DNA from: Alnus glutinosa
Taxonomy: Eukaryota > Streptophyta > Magnoliopsida > Fagales > Betulaceae
Assembly: GCF_958979055.1 (NCBI RefSeq)
Contig: NC_084898.1
Coordinates: 22,100,602 to 22,164,601 of the forward strand
Direction of reading: 5' to 3'
Length of the DNA stretch: 64,000 nucleotides
The notes beneath the pieces are model-generated. The model made no database searches, was not told where the DNA came from, and was given only the letters and a program-made list of their open reading frames with translations. Shown here one piece after another: positions 43,438 to 55,629 of the stretch. Within the stretch, counting starts at the first letter, position 1. Every line of letters starts with the position of its first letter. Position numbers and translations under genes: made by a program.

Positions 43438-43960
43438 AGCCGTCCGGACGACATGATATATCGTCCGGACGCCCAGCTGTCCAAAGCACCATCAGGCCGA
43501 ACGACGTGATATACCGTTCGGAAGCCCAATTGTCCATAGCATCATCCGTCCGAATGATGAGAACTTTCCGTTCGGACCTTCCTCTGTGTCGAGAAGCTTC
43601 GAATTGCTCCAGCTTACATCCGTCCAGACGTTTCAACAGCACGTCCGGACAACACTCAGTGTTCAACCAAACTTCAGGATTTCTTTCCAAAACGCAGATA
43701 TGGGGAGATCGTTGCAACTGTCTGGGACGATGTAGATTCCCGTCCGGACGCGCTCATCTATAAGGCAAGTATCGCATTCAAAATCCAGACGTCCGGACGG
43801 CAATCAGCATGGTCCGGACGCGCGGTCAGCATATATGGAAATTGTGTGCATCAGATCAACCGTCCAGACGACCATCCTATTGGTCCAGACGCACGAAGCA
43901 TTTATATGAAAATTACTTGCAGCGGACGTGTGACCGTTCGGACGACAAGGCAACACCGTC
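43438..43960. repeat. Cluster of CGTCCGGACG palindromes
   Basis: The 10-bp palindrome CGTCCGGACG occurs exactly at 43,441, 43,462, 43,741 and 43,790. Many one- or two-base variants (CGTTCGGA, CGTCCAGACG, GGTCCGGACG) are spread over about 500 bp. Copy A keeps only the two outer units at about 30,515-30,555. The block may belong to a retroelement LTR. Confidence 0.75.
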
Positions 43961-45208
43961 CAAACACGGCTCAAAACAGAAAAGATTTTCAGCGAAATTT
44001 TCTGAAAGTCAATCGCACATTTGACACACAATATACAATGTGAGGGGAAAAACTACCCACAGAGGATTGACATTAGAGTTGCCTTGTTGAGGGTAACATA
44101 CTCACTCTATTACTCTAACATCGTGACTCTTTTTAACATGAATTCTTTCCATTACCATTTACCACACATGAGAAAATAGATCCTTTAAGAGCGTTTTGAC
44201 CTGATAATAGCATAGCACCCCTCTTCGTGAAAGTTCAGATAATTAGGACACAAGAGAATAGATGTACACAAACAAATTAACCAAAATAATGTCTGCAATG
44301 AAAATACTGTGTGCTTTCTACAGCAGTCAACAATTATCAATACCATTGTTTTGTTCACTGTTAAAAGCAATCTGCAGTCAGGATCTCTTTCATGTTCCAA
44401 CTAGAGTGATATATTCCAAAAGCGCAGTCAACACCGAATCCTACTTCTGGAAGACCAACTTTGATCCAGATCTTATTGTGTGGCCCCATCAGCCTGATCT
44501 CTCATTCAATTTGCATGAGATAAGCTATAGTGTTTGATCATAGTCATGATAATTTTGTTAAATTCATCCTTTTCAACCAACCACTAAAATTCTTCAGCTT
44601 TCAAATTCATACAGACCAATTTACACCTATATTCTCTAAATTCTAAGAATAACATCCAAAATTCTCAAACTAGTTGAGATTAACTGTCAAGAAATCAATT
44701 ACTCTCACCAGAGACCAGTTTCCAGAGAACAAAATCTAATTTTTGGTTGTCTCAATAACATGTCATATCTTTAATATGTAGCATTTTTCACGTCACTCGA
44801 TGTAAAAAATGGCCTGAATTCACATAATTTGAAAATCTCAAATTCTTTGAAATTGTAGAGGATCCTGATCCATTTATCAAATTTTTTTTCCTTCTTTCTT
44901 CTGATTTTTTCTTTTCAAAACAAAAATAAACTAAAATACAAAACACTCATAAAATAATCAAAACTATTTTCATTTTTATTACATGTCAAAACATTTTAAC
45001 AAACTCAAGCAACTGCAAGTTCTTAGATAAAGAGGGTCAAAAGAATATACAAAATCCAGGAAAAAAACCAAAAAAAAATCTACAAGAGGCAATGAACCAT
45101 AAAAATGTTCTAGCCGTCAGTTTCCCATTACATTGTGTCCTTTCAATCCCCTCTTCCGTAGTTGAATTTATAAAATCTTCCTCCTCTAACACAAAAGGGC
45201 TTTCACTG
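43961..45208. other. End of copy B and 3' flank of the unknown gene
   Basis: Homology to copy A ends near 44,746. 44,747-45,208 is unique AT-rich DNA, and the part closest to 45,208 is probably the 3' UTR of the following gene. No other gene is supported. Confidence 0.45.
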
Positions 45209-47709
45209 CTAGTTTTGTAGCATCCACTGCATTATGTCCTTCCGGAGACCTCCCTCCAACCAACCTCTTGTAGAATTTGATTTCAACATTTCAGGGCCAG
45301 AGAAGTGCCTATACTGTGTCATAGTCCCGGCAGGCTTTAGTGGCCGCACCATCATCGAAATAGTTGGAAAAGATGAGGTAAACAGATGCCTAGCAGAATC
45401 CTGATTTCTGGATATTTGGGTTTCCCCAGGAGGTTTCGGATTGGAGGAGTTTCTTGTCTGCTTTGTCATGCTCAACCCTGAGCTAGTACCATTGGGGGGT
45501 TTTCCAGGAGAGGAACCACGAATCTGAGCTGCTGGTTTCATTCTATCAAGGCACCGCAGAATCCAGTTACCAAGATTCCGACCAACTTCTATGTCCCTCT
45601 CTTGAATGCTACGGTGAACCTTGAGTGCTACATCAAATACAGCTCGTGTTCGACTGCGAAAGGAGGGAAAGAAAAAAAAAATCTTTTGGTAAGTATAAAA
45701 CAAAAGATCCTAATTGTCATTACCAGTGAAACAAATATTTACTTTTAAAGAATAAAATAGTAAAAATAGTAGTAGTCCAAAACGTAACAAATGCATCTGT
45801 AGGAGAATCCTTAAAACACTTATGCCAGTATGAATTGGCCAATGGTCCTCATATTTTAAGGTTCTCACAGAGAGTTTTATGTTAGTGACTTCCTGGATAT
45901 CCAAAACATACTTGCCTGACAATTGTTTGTGCAGTGGAATTAATATAGATGGTATCATAATTTTATCAGCATACCACCATCATGCTCGTGATTCCCAAAA
46001 AAAAAAGTACTGAAATACTTTTCCAGAAGACAGAGAAAAAATCTCTCCCCTAATGAAGGCAATAATAATGGAGATAGCTTTCTAATATAAATCATAGCGT
46101 GAAATAGATTGATGAAAGTACGGTACTTTCAAAAAAGGATCGAGTCACAAACCTCAAGAGCATAACCGCTGCAAAATTCTCATGAATTTGTTATCCCTTG
46201 AATTGAAAGCATTGCATCATGTATCTAAGGAAAACTAAACCGAACCCCCAAAGAACTTGGGCTCTATGAGCTTTGACTAATAAGCCCAAGCTAGCTAACA
46301 GTTAGAAACCTAGAATAAAAAAAAAAATCAACAAGATAAGAAACCCATAATATAACCCAATATACAAAAAACTAAAGCCCATTTCAGGAAAATAAACACC
46401 ACAAAAATAGCCTTGACTCCTAAAATCAAATAAAACCAATAACTTCAAATAAAACCATATCCTAGCTGCCTTCATTAGAGATCCAACAAGCAACAGAATT
46501 GGTAAGTCACTAATGCAAAGACAGCTTTAAACAAGGATGAGTGATTGTGATTTTCCATAATTTGTAGCTCCGGAAGAGAACACTTGAGATAATTTGCATA
46601 GATAGAGGAATTAGAAAGATCGAATTTGATTAAAAGTGTCCTATACCTTGACAATTTCAAGCAGTGGTTGGTGTAAAAGAGTTTTCCCAAAATAGATTCC
46701 CAAATTTGAGTCTGATCTCATGTTAAAAAGCGTATGAGCAGCTGGCATTCTGATTGGATTCATTAAACACAGACCTTGTACTAGACCAATAAAAATGCTC
46801 TTAATCCTCCATTGAATGGTTTGGCATCAATGGTTTAGCATCACCAAATTATAGACATAACTTACGGTCATAGCCCATCTTGGGACATAGATAAACCTAA
46901 TTGCAATTTCTCTATAAGCAATCATATGCTATCTGTTCTTGTTCTAGATCTAGGATTTCTAGTTCTCAATTTTGGATGTACAAGTGGATCAACCAGTCTA
47001 ACATTGATCCGTCATTAGGTGACACATTTTTGAAATGGGTTGTCCTTGTTGAATGGGAGATCTATTCACAATTTTGAGCAACTAACTTTATTCCAAATGT
47101 TTTTCCAGTCTTAAAGGGTGGAATTATTGTGATAGGTGTAGCTGTACTAAGTCAGGAATGGAGACCAGGGGCTTTCTACAGATAGAAACTTGTGTCCTTC
47201 ATCACTACTAACCCAAATGACATCATGGCAAACTCAACTGAAAGAACGCCCTTGGCTTAGTCCTTTATCCAAATGTCAAGGTGTGAAGACTTACGATATG
47301 GCTAAATATATCAATCTAACAACTAATTCAGGTGCAAGATCGCCAAAAAGAAACATTTGCACCTGCCTAAGCAATAAAAATTTGCATAATTTAATAGAAC
47401 TAATAAGAACAACCCACCAAACTCACCATGATAAGAATAGAATATTTCAACAACCCAAGTACAAATTTTCACAAAGCGAACCAGAAATCTCGATAACAAC
47501 AGACATAAATATCAACACCCAACTCCCCAAACAACGATCAAAACCCACCCATCAAAAACACAGAAATGAAAATATTACCTGTAAAGAAACTGGCGGATCT
47601 TGGGGTGCTTGGCGCTAACGACCTTGCGTTGAATCCTCAGAGCGAGCTTGAACGTGCGCTTCAGCCCCAGGAAATACGCAGTCCCCAACGTGATCTCCCA
47701 CAGCACCAT
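45209..47709 (-). CDS. Plant protein of unknown function, 191 aa
   Basis: Two exons on the minus strand, 47709-47579 and 45653-45209, join in frame (131 + 445 nt). The start ATG opens into MVLWEITLGTAYFLGLKRTF, a short hydrophobic stretch followed by a basic amphipathic segment (KLALRIQRKV, AKHPKIRQFLY). Exon 2 continues with SRTRAVFDVALKVHRSIQER and DIEVGRNLGNWILRCLDRMKP, then a Ser/Pro/Gly-rich, probably disordered tail. I recall similar uncharacterised plant proteins with this N-terminus but no assigned function, so I give no symbol. The first residues could be a membrane anchor or organelle signal. Base use and clean splice sites argue for a functional gene. It lies just outside the duplication. 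Confidence 0.8.
45654..47578 (-). other. Intron of the unknown gene, 1.9 kb
   Basis: AT-rich, with no clear transposon ends or internal gene. A 142-codon plus-strand frame at 47,190-47,618 overlaps exon 1 in antisense and shows no domain; I treat it as chance. Confidence 0.5.
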
Positions 47710-49132
47710 CTCTCTCTCTCTCGCTGTGATTCTTTCTCTGTGTTTTGAATGTCTTGACTATTTATTCCATCTTTTCGTTTCGCGCAAGTTATAAATGGAT
47801 TCCGGTGGGAGCCGCCAGAAATGTCGATCTCGCTGACGTTTTTCGGTCGGCACCGATCGCAGGGTTCATCGTGACCGTTTCTTTTCGATTGTGCTTGATC
47901 TGAACCGTTGGTCCTTTTAACCGGACAGATGGGCCGGGCTTTGGGTCCAATTCGTTGAGTTTGGGTAATTGACAGGCCCAAAAGTTGTGTCATTATATTT
48001 GAAAATGAGCTTAGGGAAGTTGGAGAATATTCCAAGGCAAATTCGCATAGGGAATTTTATTAGAGAAGATCCTTCAATTGCTACATGTCAATTTCAAGTT
48101 ATTATATGTGACCATGATTTTATATCATAGATATTATAATCATAATTTGAAGCAAATGTTTTTGAGAGCATAGGGAAAATATTAAGAGATTAATTTTTAA
48201 AACTTTTTAGACCTCATCTTTCTATTTAGTTAATTTAAGATCGACTTTACATAGATTTTAAGTTTAAGACTTCATTCCATTTTCCCCTCACATAAATAAC
48301 AATAATAACGAGAAAATACAATTATACCTTTTTGAGTTCGAGGCATAATACACATATTTTTTTGTACATCTCATTTTTAAATTAATCATTTTATCTATAA
48401 GACCCACACGTAGGTTTTATAAATTTAATGGTTGATTTAAAAAATAGATTAAAAAATCATTTCTCCTACCCTTCCCTTTAACAAATTTTAAGAAACAAAA
48501 AAAAAAAAAAAAAAAACAAAACAAAACAAAAGATGGATGTAAGCAATCCCTTCTATTCACCCTCTCTTAAGGGTGGCATTGTGCAATGAGCCACCCCTCT
48601 CTATTCTTTGTGGCCACTCTCAACGGATGAGAGATCGGTTTGTAGCTACTCTAAAGAGAGGGATGGCTCACGGCCGCCTCATCTTCTTTCTTTAAACTTT
48701 TTTTTAATGAGAATGACGTTATAGTATTTTTCTTGTTATTTTTATTATTTATTTGAAAAAAAAGAGGTCATAAGTCTTAAATTTAAAATCTTTATACGCT
48801 CCTTAAATTGATCATCAGAGACTTCTAACATTACTCAGCATTACTCGTTTAAAAAACAAAAACAAAAAATAAAATTTTATAGGTTAAACAACATAAGATT
48901 TGGTACATTGGGCTACAGCCAGATCCTTTTCTAGCTGCATTTTCATTGATCCCCCTTTGTCCCAATTGTAAGTGAGAAAGACCCACCTTCTATTAGACTG
49001 CTTAGGTGTTAGCTACTCTATGTTTTGTTTCTGCTTTAAGCTTATTAACTATTGTTTCTTGTTGAATGTACTTTTAAAAAAAAAAATTAATTAATTAATT
49101 AAAAAAAAAAAAGTAAAACAAAACAAAACATT

Positions 49133-49174
<42 letters not shown>

Positions 49175-49295
49175 GCTTTATTCATATTGGACTCTCGTCC
49201 AAGGAAAAAAATATCTTAGACCTTTCAAATGGACATATTGGACTTTTAGCCCAATAATCGCGTAAATATCCCTTTTCAACCCACTGAACACCTCT
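47710..49295. other. Intergenic, divergent promoters
   Basis: Lies between the heads of the unknown gene (minus) and the DUF3820 gene (plus), so it should hold both promoters. It has a (CT)n leader next to 47,709, a GCCACCCC/GGTGGC block at 48,560-48,690, poly(A) near 48,500 and an (AT)n tract at 49,137-49,171. Confidence 0.45.
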
Positions 49296-49351
49296 GTGGC
49301 TCTCTCTCTCTCTCTCTCTCTCGCTCATCTTCTCCGTAGCTTGGCATCTCC

Positions 49352-50116
49352 ATGGCCCTCTTTCTTCCCCACACTTTTCCTTCGCGTCATCTCACTCGTT
49401 CTTCTTCTCTCAGTCTCGTTAATTGCTCTTTCAAATCCAGAGCACCCACCAATGCGCCAATCCCAGCAAGAGACCGAGTCATAGACTTCGGAAAACACAA
49501 GGGCAAAATGTTGGGAACCCTCCCTTCAACCTACCTCAAATGGGTCTCCGACAACCTCCGAGCCCGCGATTTCGAGCAGTGGGCAAATCTAGCGGACCAA
49601 GTCCTCCAAGACCCGGTTTACAAAGATCGGATCGAGTGGGAGTTCGCTGAGAATCTACTGACCGGTAACAACAATAACATTATTTCGCTAAGAAATGGGA
49701 GCGCAGTTTCAGAGCTGTTGGAAATAAGCGAAAGGTTTGGTTGGGATAACGGAGATAAGGTGGGTTGGAGCAGAGTCAGTTTTGAACTTTTGGGTACCTC
49801 TAAAGGCGGTAGAATTCCAAGAGTAAGCAAAAATGGTGGAAAAGAGAGAGAGTTGGGCGTGAATAAGAGGGAAAAGGTTGAGGATTTATCGAAAGGTGAA
49901 GAGAGGAGGAGGGAGAGAAGAGAGAGAATGAAGATGAAGACGGAAGGGAGAAAGGAGTGCAAGGTTTATGAGAAAAGCTATGGAGATGATGTGATGACAG
50001 TTCATGAAAGGGATAGAGGAAATAGTCGTCAAGATGGGATGATGGAGAATTATAATCCATTTCCTGGGCGTGAAGCTCTGTTGAAGAAGGTGCTCAACCA
50101 TAAAAGATCCTTGTAA
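49352..50116 (+). CDS. DUF3820-domain protein, probably organelle-targeted
   Basis: Intronless gene of 254 aa. Residues 1 to about 40 are Ser/Arg-rich with few acids (FPSRHLTRSSSLSL), as in plastid or mitochondrial transit peptides. Residues about 43-95 form the DUF3820 domain: VIDFGKHKGKMLGTLP, YLKWVSDNL, then VYKDRIEWE. In bacteria the family name is putative quorum-sensing-regulated virulence factor, but this is a label only and the plant role is unknown. The rest is charged and largely helical (ERRRERRERMKMK), ending FPGREALLKKVLNHK. The ATG at 49,352 is chosen because it opens directly into the transit-like segment after a CT-rich leader (49,300-49,322). A decayed copy of the 3' half lies at 59,228. 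Confidence 0.85.
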   Translation: MALFLPHTFPSRHLTRSSSLSLVNCSFKSRAPTNAPIPARDRVIDFGKHKGKMLGTLPSTYLKWVSDNLRARDFEQWANLADQVLQDPVYKDRIEWEFAENLLTGNNNNIISLRNGSAVSELLEISERFGWDNGDKVGWSRVSFELLGTSKGGRIPRVSKNGGKERELGVNKREKVEDLSKGEERRRERRERMKMKTEGRKECKVYEKSYGDDVMTVHERDRGNSRQDGMMENYNPFPGREALLKKVLNHKRSL

Positions 50117-50189
50117 TTCTTCCCTTTTCCTTTGTTTTTTTTTTTTTTTTTTAATATATATGATTTATTGATTTAAGAAGAACGTTATT

Positions 50190-51150
50190 TTTTTTAAAAC
50201 AATAAGCTCGGGCTCCTTGCAGTAACAACCAACAGGCCCGATGACACGTTACAATGAGTAGAAGCACGCTACTCACTATGCCAAAAAATTTGACTTGGGT
50301 GTTGCCTACAAATAAACAAATATTATAAAATTAGACATTTGAGTCATTTTCTACATTTAAGCACCATTACTAAATATGAGAAGGCTGATCCGAGCAAAAC
50401 AAGCCTTAATACAGACCAATAATATCTAAAAACCCATGGACAAACTTAAAGAAGATAAAAACGATATAATGAGCACTACAATAAACAAATACACAACAAA
50501 AACATCAAACAAGCCGTCGTCTGAAAATCCTCGCCGGTGCCAGCACGTGAACAACACGCACCGTACACAAACGCAACCCCAGTGATAGCCGACCGTCGAA
50601 AACCATCCCCACTACCGGCCAAAACCAAGAAAAGAAGCCCATGACCCACACGCACAAAAATAAAGAATGAGAACCTTAGCGCGTGTAGGTCACACGCCAA
50701 CCACTGGAGACCCACATGGCCATGGCTGAAGGCGGTAAGACCGGAGAGCAACGACGAACTCCACTAAAAGGCGCGTGTCTCACAAAGCCCGGCAGATGAG
50801 CATAGATCTAGCGACGAAAACGAAGAAGACAATGAAGCACGGATAAACAATTTTCTCTTGCTTGCCATTCCTGCCATAAAAATACAGCCAAAAACACTCT
50901 CTACTAGTTTTACAAACCAGAGAGGACAACCACTCCATAACCTTAAAAATTAGGAGACAAAAGACCCCTGTATCTAACCATGAGAAAAATAAAAAAACCT
51001 TCTAGAATGTCACAAAAAACACTGTGGGGGATAAGAGAGGCGTGAAACCTCCCTCCCCCACGCCACAAAGACTCTCTTTACGCTCTCTCTCTTTAAAAAC
51101 TATCGGGAGTTTCTCTATCTAGAAGAGAGCTTCTTTCTAGATTAAGAACA
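50190..51150 (-). mobile_element. Unclassified repeat-like block
   Basis: Base composition changes to GC-richer DNA between AT-rich flanks. On the minus strand it starts with TAGAAAGAAGCTCTCTTCTA, then AAACTCCCGATAG, TCTC runs and short coding-like pieces (e.g. around 50,500-50,750), as in the 5' leader of some plant retroelements. No terminal repeats or target duplication were found. Confidence 0.3.
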
Positions 51151-51565
51151 ACAATTTGATTAAAGAAGATGAAGCAGCAAGCATTAATTTGTAGTTTATC
51201 CATGAGGCATGACCCTTCAACGGAATGACGATAAATTAATAATGATTTTTTCCGTCTATTGAAAAAATTATGAGAAGATCACTTATAATTTCTTACTCTT
51301 CAATTTTTTTAATTTCAATCTTCTATTAAAATTTTTGAATGTGTCAAAATTTTCAAAATACCTCTTAATTTTTTTTAAGGAAAACAAAAAAAAAAAATTG
51401 TTAGGATTTAGGTGTTGGTAAGAATTTAATGAAATTCGCAAAAATACCTATGATTGAATCTTTAAAAAAACTTATAATTTTTTTTAAAAAAAATAAAAAA
51501 TAAACATAAGGGTATTTTAAGACAGGAGGTTAAATTTGGAAAAAACTGAAAGATGGATACCCTAA

Positions 51566-52418
51566 GAGCATTCCTAGTGAAGTCGTCAAATAGACGAAAT
51601 TGCCAAAATCAGACGATTTTGCTCAAAATCTCGTCTCCAACGAGCTCGTCGCCTCTACAGTAAAATTGATGATTGTTAGAAACCCTTATCTGATGAGACG
51701 AGGGCAAAGTCGATCGTCTGTTGTTATTTGCATTTATTTATTTCATTTTCACGAGGAAGGTCGTTGATGAGCAGAGGATCAACACCAAAAATATCACAGG
51801 GGAGACACACAACCGGAAATCATAGGGGAGACACAACTGGAAATATTACAGCAAACACACAAGAACACGATCGGTTGGAACAGGGAGATCAACACCAAAA
51901 ATACATACGGTTCATTAAAACCCATTAATCAATAATAGCCCAAATTAATCAATAATAATCCAAATAAAAAACACAAGAAATTACCTTAAGAATTTTCTGT
52001 TTAATCACCAAAAATTCACCAAAAGTCATATCTCAACTCATTGGAAAATACCCATAGGAAACCCTCTAGAATTGCCACAATTTTCACCAGAAAATCACCT
52101 CACGTCTATCGGAGATGGGTTCTAGCCGACGACCCATGGACGTGTGTCTCTGGGTTCGTCGGATTGCTACGGGTTATCCACGATCGGGCTAGGTCTCTCA
52201 AGTCTCAGGTCTCCTAGAAAATGGGCTCTGATTGGTCACGGGTTGCAGAGCGATTTCGCCAGAAATCATTCCACAGGCCACCGATCGTCGTGCCTCCTGC
52301 TCCTTCGGGGACAATCCATTGAACCCATCGGAAATCGACGCCTCTGGACGGTCGGATCTTCTCTAGTTCTATCTCCTAATCTCTCGGGTCTGATCTCTCC
52401 CGGTGTGCTCTCTCCCTT

Positions 52419-52458
<40 letters not shown>

Positions 52459-52779
52459 GTTCACTATCTCACTGTCTTTCGATGTGGACAGCGAATAAGG
52501 AAGAGGAATCGGATTAGATAAAGAAGGAAAGAAGAATAAAGTAATAGAAGTGTGCGTGAGAAAAGTGAAGAGAAGAAAAAGGAAAGGGAGGTATGAATTC
52601 TATAACAGTCCAAAAAAAGTAAGTTGGTTGAAAAATTATTAAAATAGTATTTATTTGAAGTAGATAATATTTAGAGAGTTTGGTATTTAGAGCTTTTCAA
52701 AACTAGGTAGCTAAAATAACAAAAGTGATATTTTTAGTCAAAATTTGCTGAAATTTTGACGACTTCACTAGGAATGCTC
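51566..52779. mobile_element. PIF/Harbinger-like element, 1.2 kb, TAA duplication
   Basis: Perfect terminal inverted repeats GAGCATTCCTAGTGAAGTCGTC at 51,566 and, on the complement, ending at 52,779. TAA flanks both sides (51,563-51,565 and 52,780-52,782). There is no transposase frame. The interior (51,750-52,560) is unlike its surroundings: moderately GC-rich with a (TC)n run at 52,421-52,452, like the 5' leader of a host gene. It is non-autonomous and may have captured genomic DNA. Confidence 0.83.
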
Positions 52780-53127
52780 TAAAGTGACAATGTTTAAAGT
52801 TTGGTACATTTTTTTCAAATGAGATGAAAGATTAGGAGTTTATAAATAAAGTTTTTTTTGAAAAAATAATTGATAAAATAGACCAGGAATAATTTATATT
52901 GGTGGTAACAAAAAGGAGAAATACAATGATTTTATCCGTCCATCACACTTGGAGCATTCATAGCAAGCTCTCCAAAAGTGGTGTTTAGTTAAATTTTGAC
53001 TAAAATTCATTTAAACCTTCTTTCATCAAGCTCTCTACTCATTCTCTATTACAATTATTGTCAAATTTGTACTCTATATTTAAGAAACAATCTTATTTTC
53101 TATCTTATTTTTATATAATTTTTTGAA

Positions 53128-53755
53128 AAAATACACATACATCTCTTAAACTACTACTCAATTATCAATGTGCCCCACAAACTATCAATTGTGTCAATAT
53201 CCACCCTCAACTACCAAACAATGTCAATGTCTCCTCAATGGGAAAAATATTCTTCATAAAATTATAAAAATTCTTAAAATTATATAAAACAAAAGAAAAA
53301 ATAAATTACCTTTTTAAAAAACAAAATTAAAAAAAATCCAAAAAACAATAAATAAAAAACAAGGTTTTTCTTTTTCTTTTTTTTTTTTTTTTGTTAAGAT
53401 TTTGTTTTATATAATTTTCAGTTTGGGCCACCTCTTGAATTTTTATTTTTTATCTTTTTTTTTTTAAAAAAAATAATAATAAATCAATCTTTAAAAAAAT
53501 AAATATAATTTTTTTTAAAAAAATAAATATAATTTTTTTAAAAAAAATAAATTAAATTAATTTTTTTTTCTTTCTAATTTATAAGGATATATTTGTATTA
53601 TTGAATTTTTTTAAGGTTATTTTGTCTTTTTGTTGGCTTTAGGAGGAAAATGACATTTTTTTTAAGTTTAAGAGGACAATGATACAAAATATAGTTTGAG
53701 GGGCATATTGATAATGTAGTAGTAGTTTGAGAGTGGTATATATATTTTTCCCTAT
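53128..53755. mobile_element. Foldback element, AT-rich
   Basis: The left arm (ACTACTACTCAATTATCAAT, then GTGCCCC) is complementary to the right arm (ATTGATAATGTAGTAGTAGT, preceded by GGGGCATA). Between them is AT-rich DNA with a short GGGCCACCTC core. Ends and target duplication are not sharp. Another Tourist-type end (GGAGCATTC) lies just upstream at 52,970. Confidence 0.55.
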
Positions 53756-54524
53756 ATTTTTATATTTTTATATTTTAAAACAAAAATTAAAATTTTGTTT
53801 TATTTTTTAAAATAAACTATTTTATTTCTTAAATAAAAATTTGTTTTTTTTAAAAAAATAATTATTTTATTATTTTTAAATTTATAAAAGTATTTTTATT
53901 TTATTGCAAAAAATGTAAAGTTTTATTTATTTTTTGGATGGCATTAGAATACATTAACAATGTTTTGATAATTTTAAAGACATAGTCTCAATTAAAAATT
54001 TAAAAGAGCCATTATCGATTAATAATAATTGGGCAAGTCACTTTTCACCTTTAATAATTTAGAAAAACAAACAATTAATTTAATTAACTTTTACTGACAA
54101 ATTTGACCTCCCTCGCGAATGCCAAACAAGTTTTTGTCTTTTGTTTTTTGTCTTCATTTCATTTTGATTTCGCCGGCCGGCAGAATCTAATGATTATATC
54201 TCAATTTTGTCGGTGGAAATTAAAGGAAGCTGGCACGTGAAGACAAAACAGCTAGCTGGCACGCACCACTTCTTATTTTATTATTTTTATATATCACCTA
54301 AATAAAAAGAGAAAAAGACCAAAAAAAAAAGAAAAAGAAAAAAAGAAAAAAGGTTTTATATATCATGCTGTGGGTATGATCCCCTCACAAATCTGAGATT
54401 TGAATAGTTCCCATCTAGGGGGTTTGTGCTTTTGTGTATCGGAGAGAGAGAGAGAGAGAGAGATGGAGGCATCACTTGATCTTCTGGGAAGAGCTGGAAA
54501 ACGATGAAGAGACTTAATAATGTT

Positions 54525-54690
54525 CTCGATCCCTCGAATCCAGCTCTTCTCTGAGCATCAAGCGATGTATTTCGTCCAAATAATGTTTCGTGGCAATATA
54601 AATCTACCGTTTGTGGTTGCTCGGCGCATGATTTATGGAGGAAGAAGTTGTTTTCGCAGCATGTTCAATGTCTACTGTATTATGCAACTT
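54525..54690 (-). pseudogene. DC1-domain protein fragment
   Basis: On the minus strand one frame reads TCCENNFFLHKSCAEQPQTV, matching the C-x-F-x-LHKSCAELP core of plant divergent C1 (DC1) zinc domains. The frame closes soon after and the first zinc-binding Cys pair is not properly spaced, so this is a remnant. A further weak stretch on the same strand lies at 54,715-54,924. Compare 61,513-61,776. Confidence 0.6.
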
Positions 54691-54990
54691 GCTCATCCAT
54701 AAACGTGCACCGATCTACCCGTTCTGATAGAACACTCCGCCATCAGACTCGATCGGAGCGCTATTATTGTATTTTCTGTTGTTTTTTTTTCTTAACCACT
54801 GTTCCCTTTGCAGTTCTGACCTGCCGATGCGGACGACTGCCATCAACGCGCATTTGTTAGCAGCTCGACGCGGATCAAGTTCACTTGCCAAGCCTGTGAT
54901 GAGAACAGGGCCGCCTCTATGCACTGTGAGGCCGGAAGCACCTCGTTATTTTCTTTCTTCGCTTTCTTCCCTCTCTTTATTTGTTTCACA

Positions 54991-55620
54991 AAAATAATAT
55001 TTAAATACAAATAAAAAAATATAATAAAAAATCTGTTAAAGAGAATATAAAAAAGAAAAAACTAAAATAAGGAGTTTACTTTTTAATAGTCATTTGAACT
55101 ATTAGGAAAAATTAAAAACTAACGCACATAGAAGTATTTAATGGCTCAAATGCATCTTCTGTTGTCGCACTATTAGTGCCAAGCTGGCGGATCTGACTGC
55201 TCTCATTCATGTTTGGAAGATTCTCAAGAGCACGTCGTCCACCAATGATAGTTTGACATCTGGATGGTCAAACCACGTGGCATGTGACCACTCATGGACT
55301 TAGAGGGCACTTGTGATGTGACGGATATATATATATCTTTTTTTTCTTTTTTCTTTTTTGACATGATATATATATATATATATCAAACTCTATATATAAA
55401 ATAAAACTCTGAATTATGGAGAACCGTACGGTCAAATTATTTAATAAAACTCATTCGCCAAACAATGAGTCATTGGAGATTGTTTGCTAGATTCTTTTTT
55501 AGATTTTTGGGGCATTTCAAAATTTGATTGAATTTAAGTGGGTATATGGTACTTTTACTACTTTAGGAAAGCTTAATTTGTGGGATTAGAATAGATTTGT
55601 GGGATTAATATTTATATCTT
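54991..55620. other. Intergenic, no gene seen
   Basis: AT-rich DNA with short (TA) tracts at 55,325 and 55,365-55,383. Nothing coding is supported. Confidence 0.4.
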
Positions 55621-55629
55621 AACCGTTGA

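Noticed and set aside
47190-47618. 142-codon plus-strand frame
   Set aside because: It runs through the intron and antisense to exon 1 of the unknown gene; Gln/Thr/Asn-rich composition fits A-rich intron DNA.
52144-52521. 125-codon Ser/Leu-rich frame in the Harbinger-like element
   Set aside because: It contains the (TC)n microsatellite and has no transposase or other domain.
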